Assembly: GCA_025765615.1 (NCBI GenBank)
Contig: JAIVFJ010000109.1
Span: forward strand, 156,440-220,439
Reading direction: 5' to 3'
DNA: 64,000 nt
From: Zopfochytrium polystomum
Lineage: Eukaryota > Chytridiomycota > Chytridiomycetes > Chytridiales > Chytridiaceae
Part shown: positions 20,534 through 32,069 of the stretch, in pieces
Layout: every line of letters begins with the position of its first letter
How positions within the stretch are numbered: the first letter of the stretch is position 1
Notes under the pieces: generated by a model
Database searches by the model: none
Told to the model about the DNA's origin: nothing
Seen by the model: the letters and a program-made list of their open reading frames with translations, nothing else
Position numbers and translations under genes: made by a program

Positions 20534-21469
20534 TTATGTAACGGGTCTGGTGAAGCCGTACCGAGTACACAACGCCTTTGGGGGGCATAGATGGGCCACA
20601 AAGTACTTTCCCCCATGCATCAAAGAATCAAAGTGAACGCCCAAGCCAAAAGAAAGAAGACCGACGTTGTCCTTAAGGCGGAACGCAGATCTCATCCCAG
20701 CTAGATACGCAGCCTCAAGCTCCGCATGGGTATGAAGATCAAAATAGTCATCAACCCAACGAGTGACAATGCCAAACTGGTCCACCCCATCAATAATACA
20801 CTGCTTCACAAAGCAGCAGGGGTCCGCTGGACACTGCGAGTATCCCATCTCAAGCAGCTGAGAGTCAGAGGTTAAACCCCAGAGCTGAGGAGCATCAACA
20901 TTACCGTAGATTGTCTTGGTACACAGCCAGATTTCTCCTTTTGGAGATCGTACATAGAACGGTTTTCGAGCCGATGCATGCAAGAACACATCAGACTGGC
21001 GAATTGCAATTCCTTCATGAGCACTAAGAGCTGCAAGAGTCCGAAGAGTCTGCCAGCGTGGGGTTGGCGCAAAGGTTTCTGCCTCAGCGAGGTCCTGCTT
21101 GCTCCCATCCACAACCCATCTGGCCTTATACCGCTCCAAAGCACCATCGGAGGTGAACTTTTGCGAGTAAATCGTGAACATGTTGTAGATGATCTCCCCA
21201 TCTGGGACACCTTCCCGGCGAACCACCTTGTACACATTCTGGTCCTTGAACGACTTTTCTTCCTTGTTGTCTGCTTTCATCCACTCCTCCCAGTCATCCC
21301 GACGCATTGCCTCCTTCCTTGACTTTGGCCATAGTTGACTCCTGTCCGGAGCGCCACTAACTTTTAGGGCAAGATCTGTCTCCCCATCCGCTTGTGAGAT
21401 CTCCATGCGATCCGCCTTGTCCAGGAGTGAAGCCAGCATTGCTCGGCGTGTGGTCCGACCCTCGTGCAT
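20534..21469 (-). pseudogene. Copia reverse transcriptase fragment
   Basis: Encodes YKARWVVDGSKQDL, AETFAPTPRWQTLRTLAAL, QSDVFLHASARKPFYV (normally DVxTAFLYGxL), SPKGEIWLCTKTIYGNVDAP and FGIVTRWVDDYFDL. WVDDYFDL holds the two catalytic aspartates of the YVDD-type motif. Some family-typical residues, such as the TAFL segment, are replaced, so the enzyme may already have been weak before it was broken. Confidence 0.8.
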
Positions 21470-22173
21470 AGCGCGATAGTCCGGCCGGTTTGACTGATCC
21501 CGGAGAAAGTAATGTTCGGGCCTCGGAATCTGAGAGTCCTGTTGGGGCGTTCGTGGACGGGTGAGCTCTGCCGGTGGGATTGCCCCTGGCGCCGGAATAC
21601 AGAAAGCCGGAGCTGGGTTGTGCGGATGTCTCTCTGTTGCCCCATCAACCCCCCCACGCTGGCGGTGACTGGGACAAAATCTCCCACAGTCTGAGGAGTA
21701 TCATCCTCGTCAGCTGGTGATGGCTCAGGCGCACGGAAAAATGGGGAGGTCAGTGGAGTGACAAGCGACGGGGGCGGCGTAGATGGCACAGGGTGACCCC
21801 ACTCTAACTCTGGAATAGGAGAATTCCAGAGATTCGTTACTGGTAGGCTTTCAAAAATGGTGGATGAAGGTGGCATGCGGAGGTCATTGGACGTGGGAAA
21901 CGATGTCTCGTCGAAAATGACATCCCGGCTGATGACAGTGGATCCGTCTGACCGGCGAAGGATATACCCTTTTGTACCACGAGCGTACCCCATAAATTGG
22001 CACTTCTCAGCACGAAAATGAAGACCACGCTTTTCCTCTTTAGGGATATTTCGGTAGGCTGTACACCCAAACACACGCAGCATAGAGATAGAAGGCGGTG
22101 CCCCTCGGATTGTTTCGTACGGCGTCATTACAATGCCAAGCCGCTGCTGTTCGCTACCTCGGTTCGTTCCCAC
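21364..22173 (-). pseudogene. Copia integrase C-terminal fragment
   Basis: Encodes MTPYETIRGAPPSISMLRVF, GCTAYRNIPKEEKRGLHFR, KCQFMGYARGTKGYILRRSD and VISRDVIFDETSFP. These match the copia TPYE..LRVFGC..Y and GYS..KGYR..SRDVxFDE pattern. The DDE catalytic core and zinc finger are missing. The C-terminal spacer overlaps the start of the reverse transcriptase frame. Confidence 0.75.
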
Positions 22174-22271
22174 ACATCATCAGTCTTCCAGGGACCACCT
22201 CGGCTCCTTGGTGGTTCCATCGGCTGGAGCGGTCCAAAACTCTGGCGAAGTGATCAGGAAACTCCCTTCAA

Positions 22272-23255
22272 ATGGACAAGTCAATCCAATGGACGATCAC
22301 ACAATGGCTGCCCCCTCGCGTCATCGTATCGGAGATTGCCGTTAGGCTCCACCGCGCGGACCTCCTTTGCTTCCGCAGCGCCTGCAGGCTGTTTGCCCAA
22401 GCCGCTGACCCACTCGCGTTCGCCGCTGTCGAGATCGCGTTCCCGCTCAGAACCGCGCTAAGTCCGATTCTGTGCCGTGTTGGCCGCTACGTCCGGCGAC
22501 TCGCTCTCACGTCGACGCACGGCGGTGCTGACGACCCCATACCGGACGACATGTTTGTCGCGTCCGAGGACCCCGTTGTCACAGAGTGGGTGGTCCACTT
22601 GACCGCCGTCGAGTCCGTCCACTGCAAGTTCGAGTTCTACTTCGGGCGGGGGCACATCCCGACGCTACTCCAGGTCCTCAGCGAGCTCCCCGCCCCAGAA
22701 AGGGTGGGAACAATCCGGCTGGAGCCGTACACGGAGGCGTTCAACTCGGACCGTCTCTGTTCGGCTGTGATTTTCCACATTAAGCGGTTCCCAAACCTTC
22801 GACACGTCGTGCTGGCATACGTTTCGGATTTTGACCACGTTGAGGAGATCGCCAAGACGTGGCCGGAACTCGAGTCGCTCCATGTGTCTCTGGAGCAGGA
22901 AGATTATGTCGGCACGGATCCATTCGACGACGGCGTCAAGCTACCTAACCTTCGGAGGCTCGTTCTACTGGGGTACAGCTGCGGCGAACGCACGTTGGCG
23001 TTCCTCGAGTCTGTTCGGGCTGCCACTTTGCCGATCCCAGCAGACGGGGTCTCCGACCGGACGGAGATATCCGCATTGACCGATGTGCACCTGTTTCTGG
23101 AGCAAAGTAGGAGTAAAGAGTACAGCAAGGCGGCGCACAGATTAGTCTATTTGTTGCCATTGCCGGCGGACGTTATGACGAAACGTGCTCAGAGCTTGTT
23201 CCCTGGTGCGCGTGTGGAGGTGAGGACGAACCGGGAGGTCGGTGGCCAGCCTTGA
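22272..23255 (+). CDS. F-box/LRR-like protein
   Basis: Intact 327-residue frame. The N-terminus PPRVIVSEIAVRLHRADLLC followed by FRSACRLFAQAADPL looks like an F-box (helix, then LLxFRxxCRxF). Further on, irregular leucine-rich strands follow (HIKRFPNLRHVVLAYVSD, WPELESLHVSL, LPNLRRLVLLGY). The last part carries LTDVHLFLEQSRSKEYSKAA and QSLFPGARVEVRTNREVG. F-box/LRR proteins usually act as substrate receptors of SCF ubiquitin ligases; no target can be deduced. The stop TGA at 23253-23255 is followed in frame by NDSRSVTLFWGK, which matches the C-terminus of the remnant at 3939, so this copy has probably lost its last residues. Two internally deleted relatives lie at 3.2-4.3 kb. Confidence 0.65.
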   Translation: MDKSIQWTITQWLPPRVIVSEIAVRLHRADLLCFRSACRLFAQAADPLAFAAVEIAFPLRTALSPILCRVGRYVRRLALTSTHGGADDPIPDDMFVASEDPVVTEWVVHLTAVESVHCKFEFYFGRGHIPTLLQVLSELPAPERVGTIRLEPYTEAFNSDRLCSAVIFHIKRFPNLRHVVLAYVSDFDHVEEIAKTWPELESLHVSLEQEDYVGTDPFDDGVKLPNLRRLVLLGYSCGERTLAFLESVRAATLPIPADGVSDRTEISALTDVHLFLEQSRSKEYSKAAHRLVYLLPLPADVMTKRAQSLFPGARVEVRTNREVGGQP

Positions 23256-23835
23256 AACGACTCCCGATCGGTCACTCTGTTTTGGGGGAAGGCAGAGAGC
23301 GGAGATGACTAGGACTCGGAGTGATTCAAGTGGTGACAACGAAGTACAACAAGCAATTTCTAGAGGCAGGTTATGAGCCTGATGGAGCGTTACAATAGGA
23401 AAAGCACAGCATTCACTTTCGGGGTCCCAATGTCATGCGAAGTTGAGCGAGCTACCTCTCGACGTCCTTCGCGCCATCCAACGATGCTTCGGTAAACGGC
23501 CGCTCCCAGTCACGTGCAATACGATATACTGTCTCTCCTTGCGCTTATCCAGCGGTACAACTTTGACTTTCACAAGGACGACAGAACTTGAACCCTGCTG
23601 CGCATGTGCAAGCGTTCTCCCTGGTGCTCGCCTGCTCAAGCCTCCTCGAGCGCCATCCTCTCAGCTGTATCCAGCTGATGTGTCATCGCGTATCTCACCC
23701 CCAGTTCGATCTTCAATGCGGGAGGCGCACCACCTGATTTTCACTCGGGGCGACGAGGACGACTCATCGACTTCACGAAGAACCTCGTCAGCCCTCATCC
23801 TTCATCTTTTGTGCGCTGTCCCCGTCTTCCCCCTC
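23256..23835. other. Intergenic; weak open frame 23443-23952 not called
   Basis: A plus-strand frame beginning SELPLDVLRAIQRC has an F-box-like first line but no convincing continuation, and its end overlaps the duplicated PPR-gene fragment on the other strand. I see no supported gene. Confidence 0.3.
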
Positions 23836-24382
23836 TCACGTCGACGCACTCCGATTTCGTCCGCGCCAAAACTTCGATATGTTCGCCACCTCCGATGTCG
23901 CATGATGCGCTTCGTCAAAGGTGGAGTGTGGAGTGTAACACTGAGGCTTTAATAACTCGGACCTCCAACTGCGCTGGGGTGTGACCAAGACGTGGTTGCG
24001 TGCGCTGGCAGGTCGTTCGTAGTCGATGTTAACGTTGTCGTCATCACTGCCGTGGCTGGTATGTCCGTCCGACCGATTCAGTGACTTTGAAGGCCTTCGC
24101 AGCCACGAGAGCAAGCGAGCGAGCGTTGCCTTTTTCCCTGTACGGGAGTGAGTGGAGGAAGGAGCGACACCCTTGCCGAGGGCTGCCTTTGCGCGAACGG
24201 GCTGTTGCTGCAGCTGCCGCGGCAGTCGCTGAGCGAAGCCTTTTGTTAATCTGAGGTCCTCTCACACTGCCATCGCGAGTCGGAATATCCTCTCGGTGCG
24301 GCGGTGGAACAACACCAGGGAGGAGGCCGAGCGATTGACGTCGTGAGCCAGGTTTTGGTTCTCTCGGCCTCTGTGAGATCAA
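23836..24382 (-). pseudogene. Partial copy of the 5' end of the PPR-like gene at 34599-37020
   Basis: Minus-strand fragments line up with the N-terminus of that gene. ATARSRKGSPRQG with HSLPYREKGNAR corresponds to ACSCSRRGNPRSPG with LLPCRKKSTLAR. LRRPSKSLNRSDGHTSHGSD corresponds to LRRAPKSPNRSDGSTSHDDD. PASARNHV corresponds to PTSARNQY. After that similarity ends, so only the presequence and the acidic linker were copied. The pieces are in more than one frame. Confidence 0.6.
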
Positions 24383-24916
24383 CCCCTACGGTTCTTTCTC
24401 CATTCACCTATTTATTTCTGCATAAGACTTACTCCTCACCCGCCATACTCTTCTCGATATCTCTGCCAGCCGACCACCCGTCGTAGCAGCTGCGCATGCT
24501 TACGAACAACACCGGCCGATGAGTCAGCATCCCAAGGAGCGTTCCGGCAGCTCCGAACGAGGACTTTGAAGAGGTCATCGTCGGCCACTGACTCAGCCAC
24601 GCCTTGGTCAAGATTAGTTTTGTGTATCGCAGACTCTGTCGATGCGTGAAGTAGATTGGTTGATTGATTGATTGATTGCAAGACTAACGCACTTCGGGAC
24701 GCAAAGCCAAGCGCGAGTGCAAAAAGTATTAGAAAAAGTAGAAAGAAATATTTACAAAAAAGAAACCAAAAAAAAAAAAAACCGAAATCCCCCGACTGTA
24801 TTTATTATCCACAAAAAAGAACTAAAGTTTCGAGAGCAACAAGCGACCCAAGCTCAAAGGGAATCGCAGCGCAAGCAACGGACGACGACGCACCGAACGA
24901 CAACCAGCCACTGCTC
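24383..24916. other. 5' flank of the GTPase gene with a short (TTGA)n repeat
   Basis: About 24655-24678 is a TTGATTGATTGATTGATTG repeat. The frame of the first GTPase exon is open upstream of the chosen ATG back to 24668 without another ATG, so a further 5' exon could exist in this stretch. Confidence 0.4.
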
Positions 24917-27900
24917 ATGCCCGATCGCGAGATGGTTTCCAGAGATCGCAGCCAGGCTGATCCGCCTCATCAGCCAGAGCTGGACTTTGCCAGAATGTGC
25001 TTCCATTCGTCACTGTCCAGCCCCGCTACGTTCTTCAACACAAAGAACGTCGTCGCAACAAGCGAGGAGCTCGTACGCGCTTCCAGCCAGCCAGTCAACA
25101 CAATTGTGCTGGAGACCCTAACGGAAGAGGACGTCAAGGACGGACTGCTGCATCCCGTAGGCCCGTACCTACTGCAGTCGCTGCAACTTGGCGGCACCAT
25201 GGCTGACTTCATGCAGCTGTTGAATAGAACCTACTCGACTCTCTGCAGCGTTGACTCGGAGGAGGCGAAGAGGGACCTTGGTGCCGATGGGAAAGGACTC
25301 AAAGACACGAAAGACGATGCGTGGGAGTGTAGCTCTGATTACGAGGACGCAAGAAGTGATATGGAAGATGAGGTGAGATATGAGTTCCTCCTCGGCAGTT
25401 AAAAACTCACCATATTCAGATCGAGCACCCGCTAGCGCCGCTTTTTAAGGCTAGCCAACGCGATATTCTTTTTGCGCTTCTTCACAGTCTATCCGATGCC
25501 GCACTCGAGCGCATAATCCCAACGCTGTTTAAGTTCAACATCCCCATTCCGATACTATTGTCGCCGAGATGCGATGGAGCCGGCCTGAAGCAGCTGCAAC
25601 ACTTGAGCGAATACCTCTACAGACGTCTTTTATAGTCTATCTCTCTGTCGGACCCTCCAAACCGTTCCGCGGGGCGAAAGACTTGAAAAAATCAATCGGC
25701 GTATGTCACAACTTATTCGATAGCGTCGAGACCTTCATCCCGGGATCGATGGACATTGCATTCCAAGAGCGCGACGGCGAAGTCCTTGGATTTGTTGCAG
25801 CTCGCGTGGAGCCCAATGAGCCAAAGGACTCACTATTCTCGCGGGTGTTAGATGACTTCATCGCGGCGGCTGCGTTAGTGCTGTTTGGTGTCGATGCAGA
25901 AGATATTTCTCAAAAACCTGCCCGTGCCGCGCTGCAGGCCTCGTGGGAGAAGGTGGACAAAGCGACGTCGGAGCAAGTGAAACCGATTCTGCTCTGTGAT
26001 TTCAATCCGAGCATGGGCGTGAACAAGCTGCTGATCGAAAAGTTTTGCAGAAAAAACAAGCTTAACTTCAAAAATGCAGTAATGTGGACAAACACAGCCA
26101 ACGGAAACGTATTTCTTTCCCGCTTGAAGCAGACATATCGGTTTGACTTCGAAACGGTATTTCAATCAGTCCCTGAGCTTCAGTCGGCGATTGGCAAAAG
26201 CATGTGGCAGCCTGACGCGGAAGTAGATGCATTGCTTTGTGTGATCAAATCGTCTCTCGATAACTCAAGCAGCTTCTTGCCAGTCACAGCAAAAACTGAA
26301 GAGATTTCAAATATTGCTTTGGCATTCAAGGCCCAAGTGGACCTCCGAACGAACCAGGATTTGGGCTACGAAACAGCCAGTGAACTACTGGAAAGGCTAA
26401 AGACTGAACGAGAAGAACTCGCTTTGAATCCACCAGAGAACGGGGTTGCCCTGCTGTTTTGCGCAATTTTGCGAAAGGGAGATCCTGGCGTCATGAAGCA
26501 GTTGGTTGCGCGCCTTGAGAACATGTTTGCCACGGAAAATCGATCAACAAACAATAACCTCCAGATCGAGTATAACCGCGCCGTGCAGGATCATGACTTA
26601 ATCAGCTCCTTGGAAAACAAGCGGCAACTGAATCAGCAAACCTCAATACACAGTTTGTGGCGCGAGCTGGCGCATATCTATGATTTGTTCAGGAACGATA
26701 AGAGCTTTCAAGAACGTTACTTTTTAAAAAGGAGTGAAGTGGTTGCTTACTACTGCGACTGGATGAATTCTGGACAGGCCATGCAGATTCTTGACAGCTC
26801 ATCAAACCACGTCATGAATGCGGATTTCGTGTCCCAAGTTCTATTGAGTGTCACAGACACTATTTTTCGGAACCTTCAGTCACGCAAACAAGCCCTCGAA
26901 TGCCTGACGTTCTGCATCAGGTAATCCTCAGCCTCCCGTGCACTATTATAATTCTTTATTTTTTTTTCTTGCACTCAGCATGATTGGCGCTACCAGTTCG
27001 GGAAAGTCGTTCCTTTTCAACATGCTCTTCTCATGCGGCTTTAAAAGCAGCGCCGGAACCTGCACCAAAGGAATCTACCTTGCTGTCATGTACACTTTTT
27101 TCAACAACAAATGCGTTGTCCTATATATCCTCGACACTGAAGGACTGATGGCAGTGGAGCCTTCCAGCAGCGATGCTGCGAAGGAGCGTGGAACTCAATT
27201 CGACAACAAAATGGCATTACTGTCATTCCTCATGTCCGACGCCGTTCTCTTCAACGTGAAAGCCGAGATTGGATCAGACGTCGAAAATATTTTGCAAATA
27301 TGCGTCGCTCAGCTGGAGAGCCTGCGTCAGGCGGATTTCAACGTTCCGTGCATTCATTTCATTCAGCGTGACATGTGTGATTTGACGAAGAGGATCCAGC
27401 AACACTCGTTTCAAATAATGAAGGTGAGATTAACGTTTCGTCGCTAGTTTCTCGGTGAGTGTAACACACACACTCTCTTTTACTTCTTCTACATCAAGAA
27501 AAAGCTGGGGGATAACGCCAAGGAGCTCGGAATATTATCAATCGATTCTATTGTGAAACTGCACGAAGACTTTATTCACCTGCTCCCACATCCTTTTGAG
27601 CGTACCGGACAAGTTGACGGGGAAGACTTGACGATGGCAGCCAACAAAATCAGTGCCTTTTTCTCAAGTCGCGTGCGAACGCTTTCATCATCATTGTTGG
27701 AGACGTTGATTGAGGAAGAAAATGCTCGGGAAAATAAAAAAAACCGAACCATGGCTACTTTTTGCGCCGATCTCGAAGCTACTGTCACTGCGATTCACAC
27801 ACAGGCTGGATTCATTTACTTGAAAAATATGGTCAAAATTAAAGAGCAAAACATGCTGCGAGAGATCATCACAAAGCAGCTGGATGCGGTCTCGAACTTT

Positions 27901-30490
27901 TGTCAAGATTGCAGGGTTCTAATCAAAAAAACCATAGATACACTTAGGGAGAGCAAATTGCTCGCATTGTCGGAAGTGGACATTCAATTCAAGAACGATT
28001 TAGAGTCGGAGTTTGTTACTCACTTGGAAGCAACGAAAAACGAGCTCAAAAGCTCCTTTGGAAAGGACCAGAAAGCTCTCGACGAGAGTACTTGCATGAT
28101 GACTACGTATTATGAAAAGGCTAAACTCAATGTTTTGCAAGAGTGGAATCTGGGAATCAGGGAGTTTCGGCAGTCTGGTGTGCGGCAGGATGCATTCTCA
28201 TCCATGGGGAAAATCATCGAGACTGCTCTGGCGGATCAGGTTTCGTGGATGGATAAAATCAAGAGCACAACCCCAAAAGGCAATACCGAACTCATTCGCG
28301 AGTGGAAAGTCGATGAGAAGGCCAAGCATCTTGGGAAAGACTCCTTGGACACAGTGAACCGATTCATGAGAGAGCAGAAAAGGCTGCTACAGCTCGGTGA
28401 GTGTTCCGAGCATGACGCACTGGAACTTTTGGATCTCTACATTGAAGTGAGACTTCGATTTGACTTTGAAGCCAAGTGGGCACGGATTGAGGAGCGAGGT
28501 CGCGCTCTATACAAAGAAATCGCTAAATCTCCCGGGAGAAGCACAGAGTCTCATGTTGTCGCCGCATTCAACAACGCAGCAAAATTGGAGGATCGATTCA
28601 ACGGAACGAAAAAGTACAATCAGCTTGTCAAAAAGATAAATCGCCCAACTGTTATGCCCTCAAAAACTGTACTGTGTCCTAAAGATTTCGAGCGGCCTTT
28701 TAATGAGGAATGGACAATTCCAATTCTCAACTGGAAAAAATCAAAGCGAACCGAGCTCAACACCGACGTCATTGGAGAGTTCAATTCGCTGGTGAACGGT
28801 TTTGTCAACTCCATCAAAGAAGATTCGTTCTCTCTTGATGAGAAGACCCTCATTGGATGGATTAAGGCGCTGATCAATAAGCTGGTTAATTTGGATGTTA
28901 GAGAGCCAAATCCCTTGATGGTACGTGTGAATGGCTTCCTTAGTTTATCATTTTCTAAACAGCAAAAACAGGACTACGTAAGATGGAAATTAAAAGATAA
29001 ATTAGAATCAAATCAAGAAAGATGGCTTACAACACAGCTGGAGAATTTAGCAGGTTTGAAACCTGAGTTTTGGGCCAAAGTCAAAGCCTCCCAAGATGAG
29101 AAGAAGCTACCAATGGCTGTGTTCGAAGAAGCCAAAGCTTTAATCACCGCACACCTCGAGTCAGGAAACGGAATCGACCAAATTGTCGAAAATAGCCTCC
29201 ATAAATGGGTCGACTCCAAAACATTTGCCAAGTACCTTTACGAGAAGACAACGGATCCAAGAACTGCCAAGCCTGAAGATGCAATCAGCTACTATAGTAC
29301 ACCCACCGAATTTATCAAGAGTTTCTTCGAGAAAGATCTGAAAAACGACGCTATAGACATCAGTGTTCGTGCAGAGGTGAACGCCCGGGTGAACGAGGCG
29401 CTTCGAGCAATTGAGCAAATTCAAGGAGCGCTGAAGAATTTCGTCACAGAGGGGTCGGCGGAAGCTTGCACAGTCTCCAATGTTCTCGACTTCAATGTGG
29501 ACAGGAAGCAATCCCTCATGAACGTTTAATTGAAAACCACGGACATTGCGGAGGCATCCTTTGCAAAGGCCAATATTGTTGTCCCGGCGAAGTTGACTGA
29601 AATTTTGTCGTGGTTGAGGAAATCGAAGGCTTTCACAGAGAAACTCATAGCAGCCGACGACGATATGATAATCGAACTTAAAAAAGATGCACAAACGCTG
29701 CTGGGGTCAAACAATATTGAGCTGCCAGCGAATTTTCACGTAATTTTGAAGCACACCAAGCAACATCCGTGGGTGTTTGATGGCGAAAGTCTTCGCTTGA
29801 CCACTATCGTGTTTGATAGCTCGAAAACTATGTACGGCAACGTTAGCATTCAAGAACCTGTTGCTTTTGCAGAGAAGCTTTGTGACCAGTTCACTGCATG
29901 GAGGGAGCAGCTGCGACTAAACGGGAAAGAAAACCTCGTGGAGAATATCCTTCAAGTAATGACCAAATCAATATTGAAGGAGCTGCCTTCCTACTGGAAT
30001 AAGTTTCGTCCGTGTTCTTCTGCATGTCCCTTCTGCAGGGCTCTTTGCACGGTAAGCGTGGAGTCTACAACTGAAAAGCAACTCTCGCCCTAAAACAAGC
30101 TAAAAAAAAATTTAAAAAAAAAAAAATTAAAACTTCAATCCAAAGCTTCCAAACGACAATCACCAGCACCATCGAACCAAGCACGTGTTTCCCGCGTTCA
30201 ACGGAACGGGGTGGGACGAAACCTCCCATCCCGTTCTTGAATCATGCATTGAAGAGAACATCCAACTTAGTTCCATTATCCACACCAAAGATGGTAAAAC
30301 AACGCACATCAAGTTTCTCGAGTGGATGAAGAAGATGAACGACAAGTGGCTTCCTTTAGAACGTGCTCTCCCGACCGACGGGCATTTGGAGAATTTGAAG
30401 CGCACGTGGATGCGAATTCGCCGAAAGGTCGTTGCAGAATATGGACTCGTAGACAACACCCCGGAGGCGTGGAATTTTTATGACTCTTGA
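24917..30490 (+). CDS. Very large inducible GTPase (VLIG/GVIN, URGCP-type), 6 exons, with one frameshift and one in-frame stop
   Basis: Exons 24917-25372, 25420-26920, 26979-27423, 27499-28920, 28963-30051 and 30146-30490 join in phase through GT..AG introns and give about 1,750 residues. Before the G domain, ASQRDILFALLHSLSDAA with LFKFNIPIPILL matches the URGCP-type lead domain. The G domain has P-loop GATSSGKS, SSAGTCTKGIYL (switch region) and LDTEGL (DxxG). A long helical region follows. The C-terminal module has CPFCRALC, a histidine-rich segment and GWDETSHPVLESCIEE, the zinc-type tail of this family. The frame shifts at T4 25628-25631 (one T short) and is interrupted by TAA at 29527-29529, after which the same frame stays similar to family sequence. 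In vertebrates these GTPases are interferon-induced; a fungal role is unknown. The intron 28921-28962 is 42 nt and leaves the frame open. Confidence 0.8.
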
Positions 30491-30521
30491 GTGACAGTCA
30501 TGTGGAATTGTCAAAATGAGC

Positions 30522-30537
30522 TGTTTGAAATAAAACG
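30522..30537. repeat. Left target-site duplication of the LINE fragment, contains the GTPase gene's AATAAA
   Basis: TGTTTGAAATAAAACG occurs here and again at 32535-32550. The AATAAA at 30529-30534 lies 38 nt after the GTPase stop codon and is the obvious poly(A) signal. The two 16-bp copies are identical and bracket the LINE fragment. Confidence 0.85.
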
Positions 30538-31891
30538 AACACACCTCCCCTCTCAGATTCCCTCCATTGTCATTTGCACACCAATTCCCACTCCACCCTT
30601 TGGGCATGCGTTGCAGCCACTCTACAGTCTTGGGTGGCCCCCCTCCCCAAGTTTCCTGGGTTCATGGACACAACAGCGAGATTGCTGGCAACGAACGAGC
30701 AGACAAGCTGGCATCATCTGTACCCTCAACTTCTGACCCAACCTCTTTTCCAATCCTCTCACAACAGATCCTCCCATTCACTGCCTTCATCTCAAATACC
30801 CCAGTCTTGGGCCAACTTTGACAACAACTGCGTCTCCTCACAGGTCTATCTCATCATTTTGCTCTTCTGACCACCTCAGCCTTTTTTGCCCACATCGCCC
30901 ACAACCCTGACCTAGTTCATTGGGAGGCCACGTTTCTCGTTCTTCACTCTGGTATTAACCCTCTTTCCTCTTTGGCACCCTCCCTGGCTCGGCTTGTCGC
31001 AAGTATTGACTTCAAATCCTCAGCAACACTTTGCCCACCCAAAAAGTTCTAAGCCAACAACACCCTCTAGTCTACCCTGATGGGCTCTGTCATCGATGCC
31101 ACCACGCTTTGGAACCATAGAGCATGTCTGGCAATGCCCTGCAGCTGCTGACAGCATTACCATGATTCACAACAACTTTGCTGAAACTCTTTCCTCCTCT
31201 GTTCCTCCTGAACCTGCTGGTTGCTCTCCTCCCCAAGCCCATCCCATTTACTGGCTCTCCCGCCCTGAATTTCTCTTTGATCATCAATCTTGTATCAATT
31301 TGTCCTCCCTCCTTCATGGCTTCATCCCCAATCCTTTTATGACACCTTATTCTCACGTGATAACCCCGCTGCCTCTGTCCTTAAAACCCTTGTCACTGCT
31401 TTCCATCAGCTCGCTTTTTGATTCCCATCGACTCACTTGGATGCCCTGTTGTGAGGACACTATCTCTTCAGAGAAGTCAAAGTCCATCAAGCCCTCTGAC
31501 AAGCGCTCCAAGCCCCGCAAATCCCCTCCACCAAATTCCCAGGCCCCTCACCATCGCTCCCCAGCCTCTCACTCATCGACTTCTCTAATTGTCAACCCTT
31601 CCCTCCCTCCCACTCCATCATCCCACGGAACTCGAACAGCCCTTCACCACCCTCTCAACCTCGCTGCACCATGTGTAGTTGCTGGCACTCCACAGATATT
31701 TGCACTCCGCAGACACTTGCCCAGGCATCTGGCTTTCGCGCACCAAGGCTTCTTCCAGATAGATTGACCACTACCTTGGCCGCATAAAACTTGTTGCAGG
31801 CATTATCTGGCTTCACCACGCAACAGCACTTCCCTCACACCAACACACAAGAAGCCACTCACCACCCATCTTGTTATGAATCACCCTCTGG

Positions 31892-31953
31892 AAACCTCTG
31901 GAACCTTCTAGAACATTCCTTCATGGAACCTTGTGGAACCTTCTGGAGCCTTC
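31892..31953 (+). promoter_or_regulatory. Heat-shock-element array (12 pentamers in register)
   Basis: Inverted GAA/TTC units alternate every 5 bases: GAA 31892, CTC 31897, GAA 31902, TTC 31907, GAA 31912, TTC 31917, then after a 4-base phase change GAA 31926, TTG 31931, GAA 31936, TTC 31941, GAG 31946, TTC 31951. The four units at 31902-31919 are a perfect nGAAnnTTCnnGAAnnTTC site for heat-shock factor. The array ends about 110 bases upstream of the TATA box of the solo LTR. Confidence 0.75.
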
Positions 31954-32063
31954 TTTGCTTTCCTGACTTGTCTTGTTGTCATAGGTATCATTGGTATCAT
32001 TGTATTACTAATTGCTCTTTCTGGAACTTTCTTTGAGTCTTGACAAGGAAGACTCACAAAAGG

Positions 32064-32069
32064 TATAAA
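32064..32069 (+). promoter_or_regulatory. TATA box of the solo LTR
   Basis: TATAAA in the context AAGGTATAAAGGGGG, about 110 bases after the heat-shock array and about 110 bases before the LTR end, as expected for the U3/R boundary. Confidence 0.7.

Larger units (their letters stand above)
19763..22173 (-). mobile_element. Decayed Ty1/copia retrotransposon, 5' truncated
   Basis: Minus-strand frames give, in order, the integrase C-terminal region (21364-22173), reverse transcriptase (20534-21469) and RNase H (19903-20337), the pol order of copia elements. Between RNase H and about 19763 lies a candidate 3' LTR. It begins TGTGCTAGTCGGGAC after a purine-rich GGGGCGAATGGGAG and ends near AACTCA. 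No gag, protease or 5' LTR is found; the element is cut at about 22173-22270, just before the plus-strand F-box-like gene. The frames are separated by shifts, so it is not autonomous. Confidence 0.8.
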
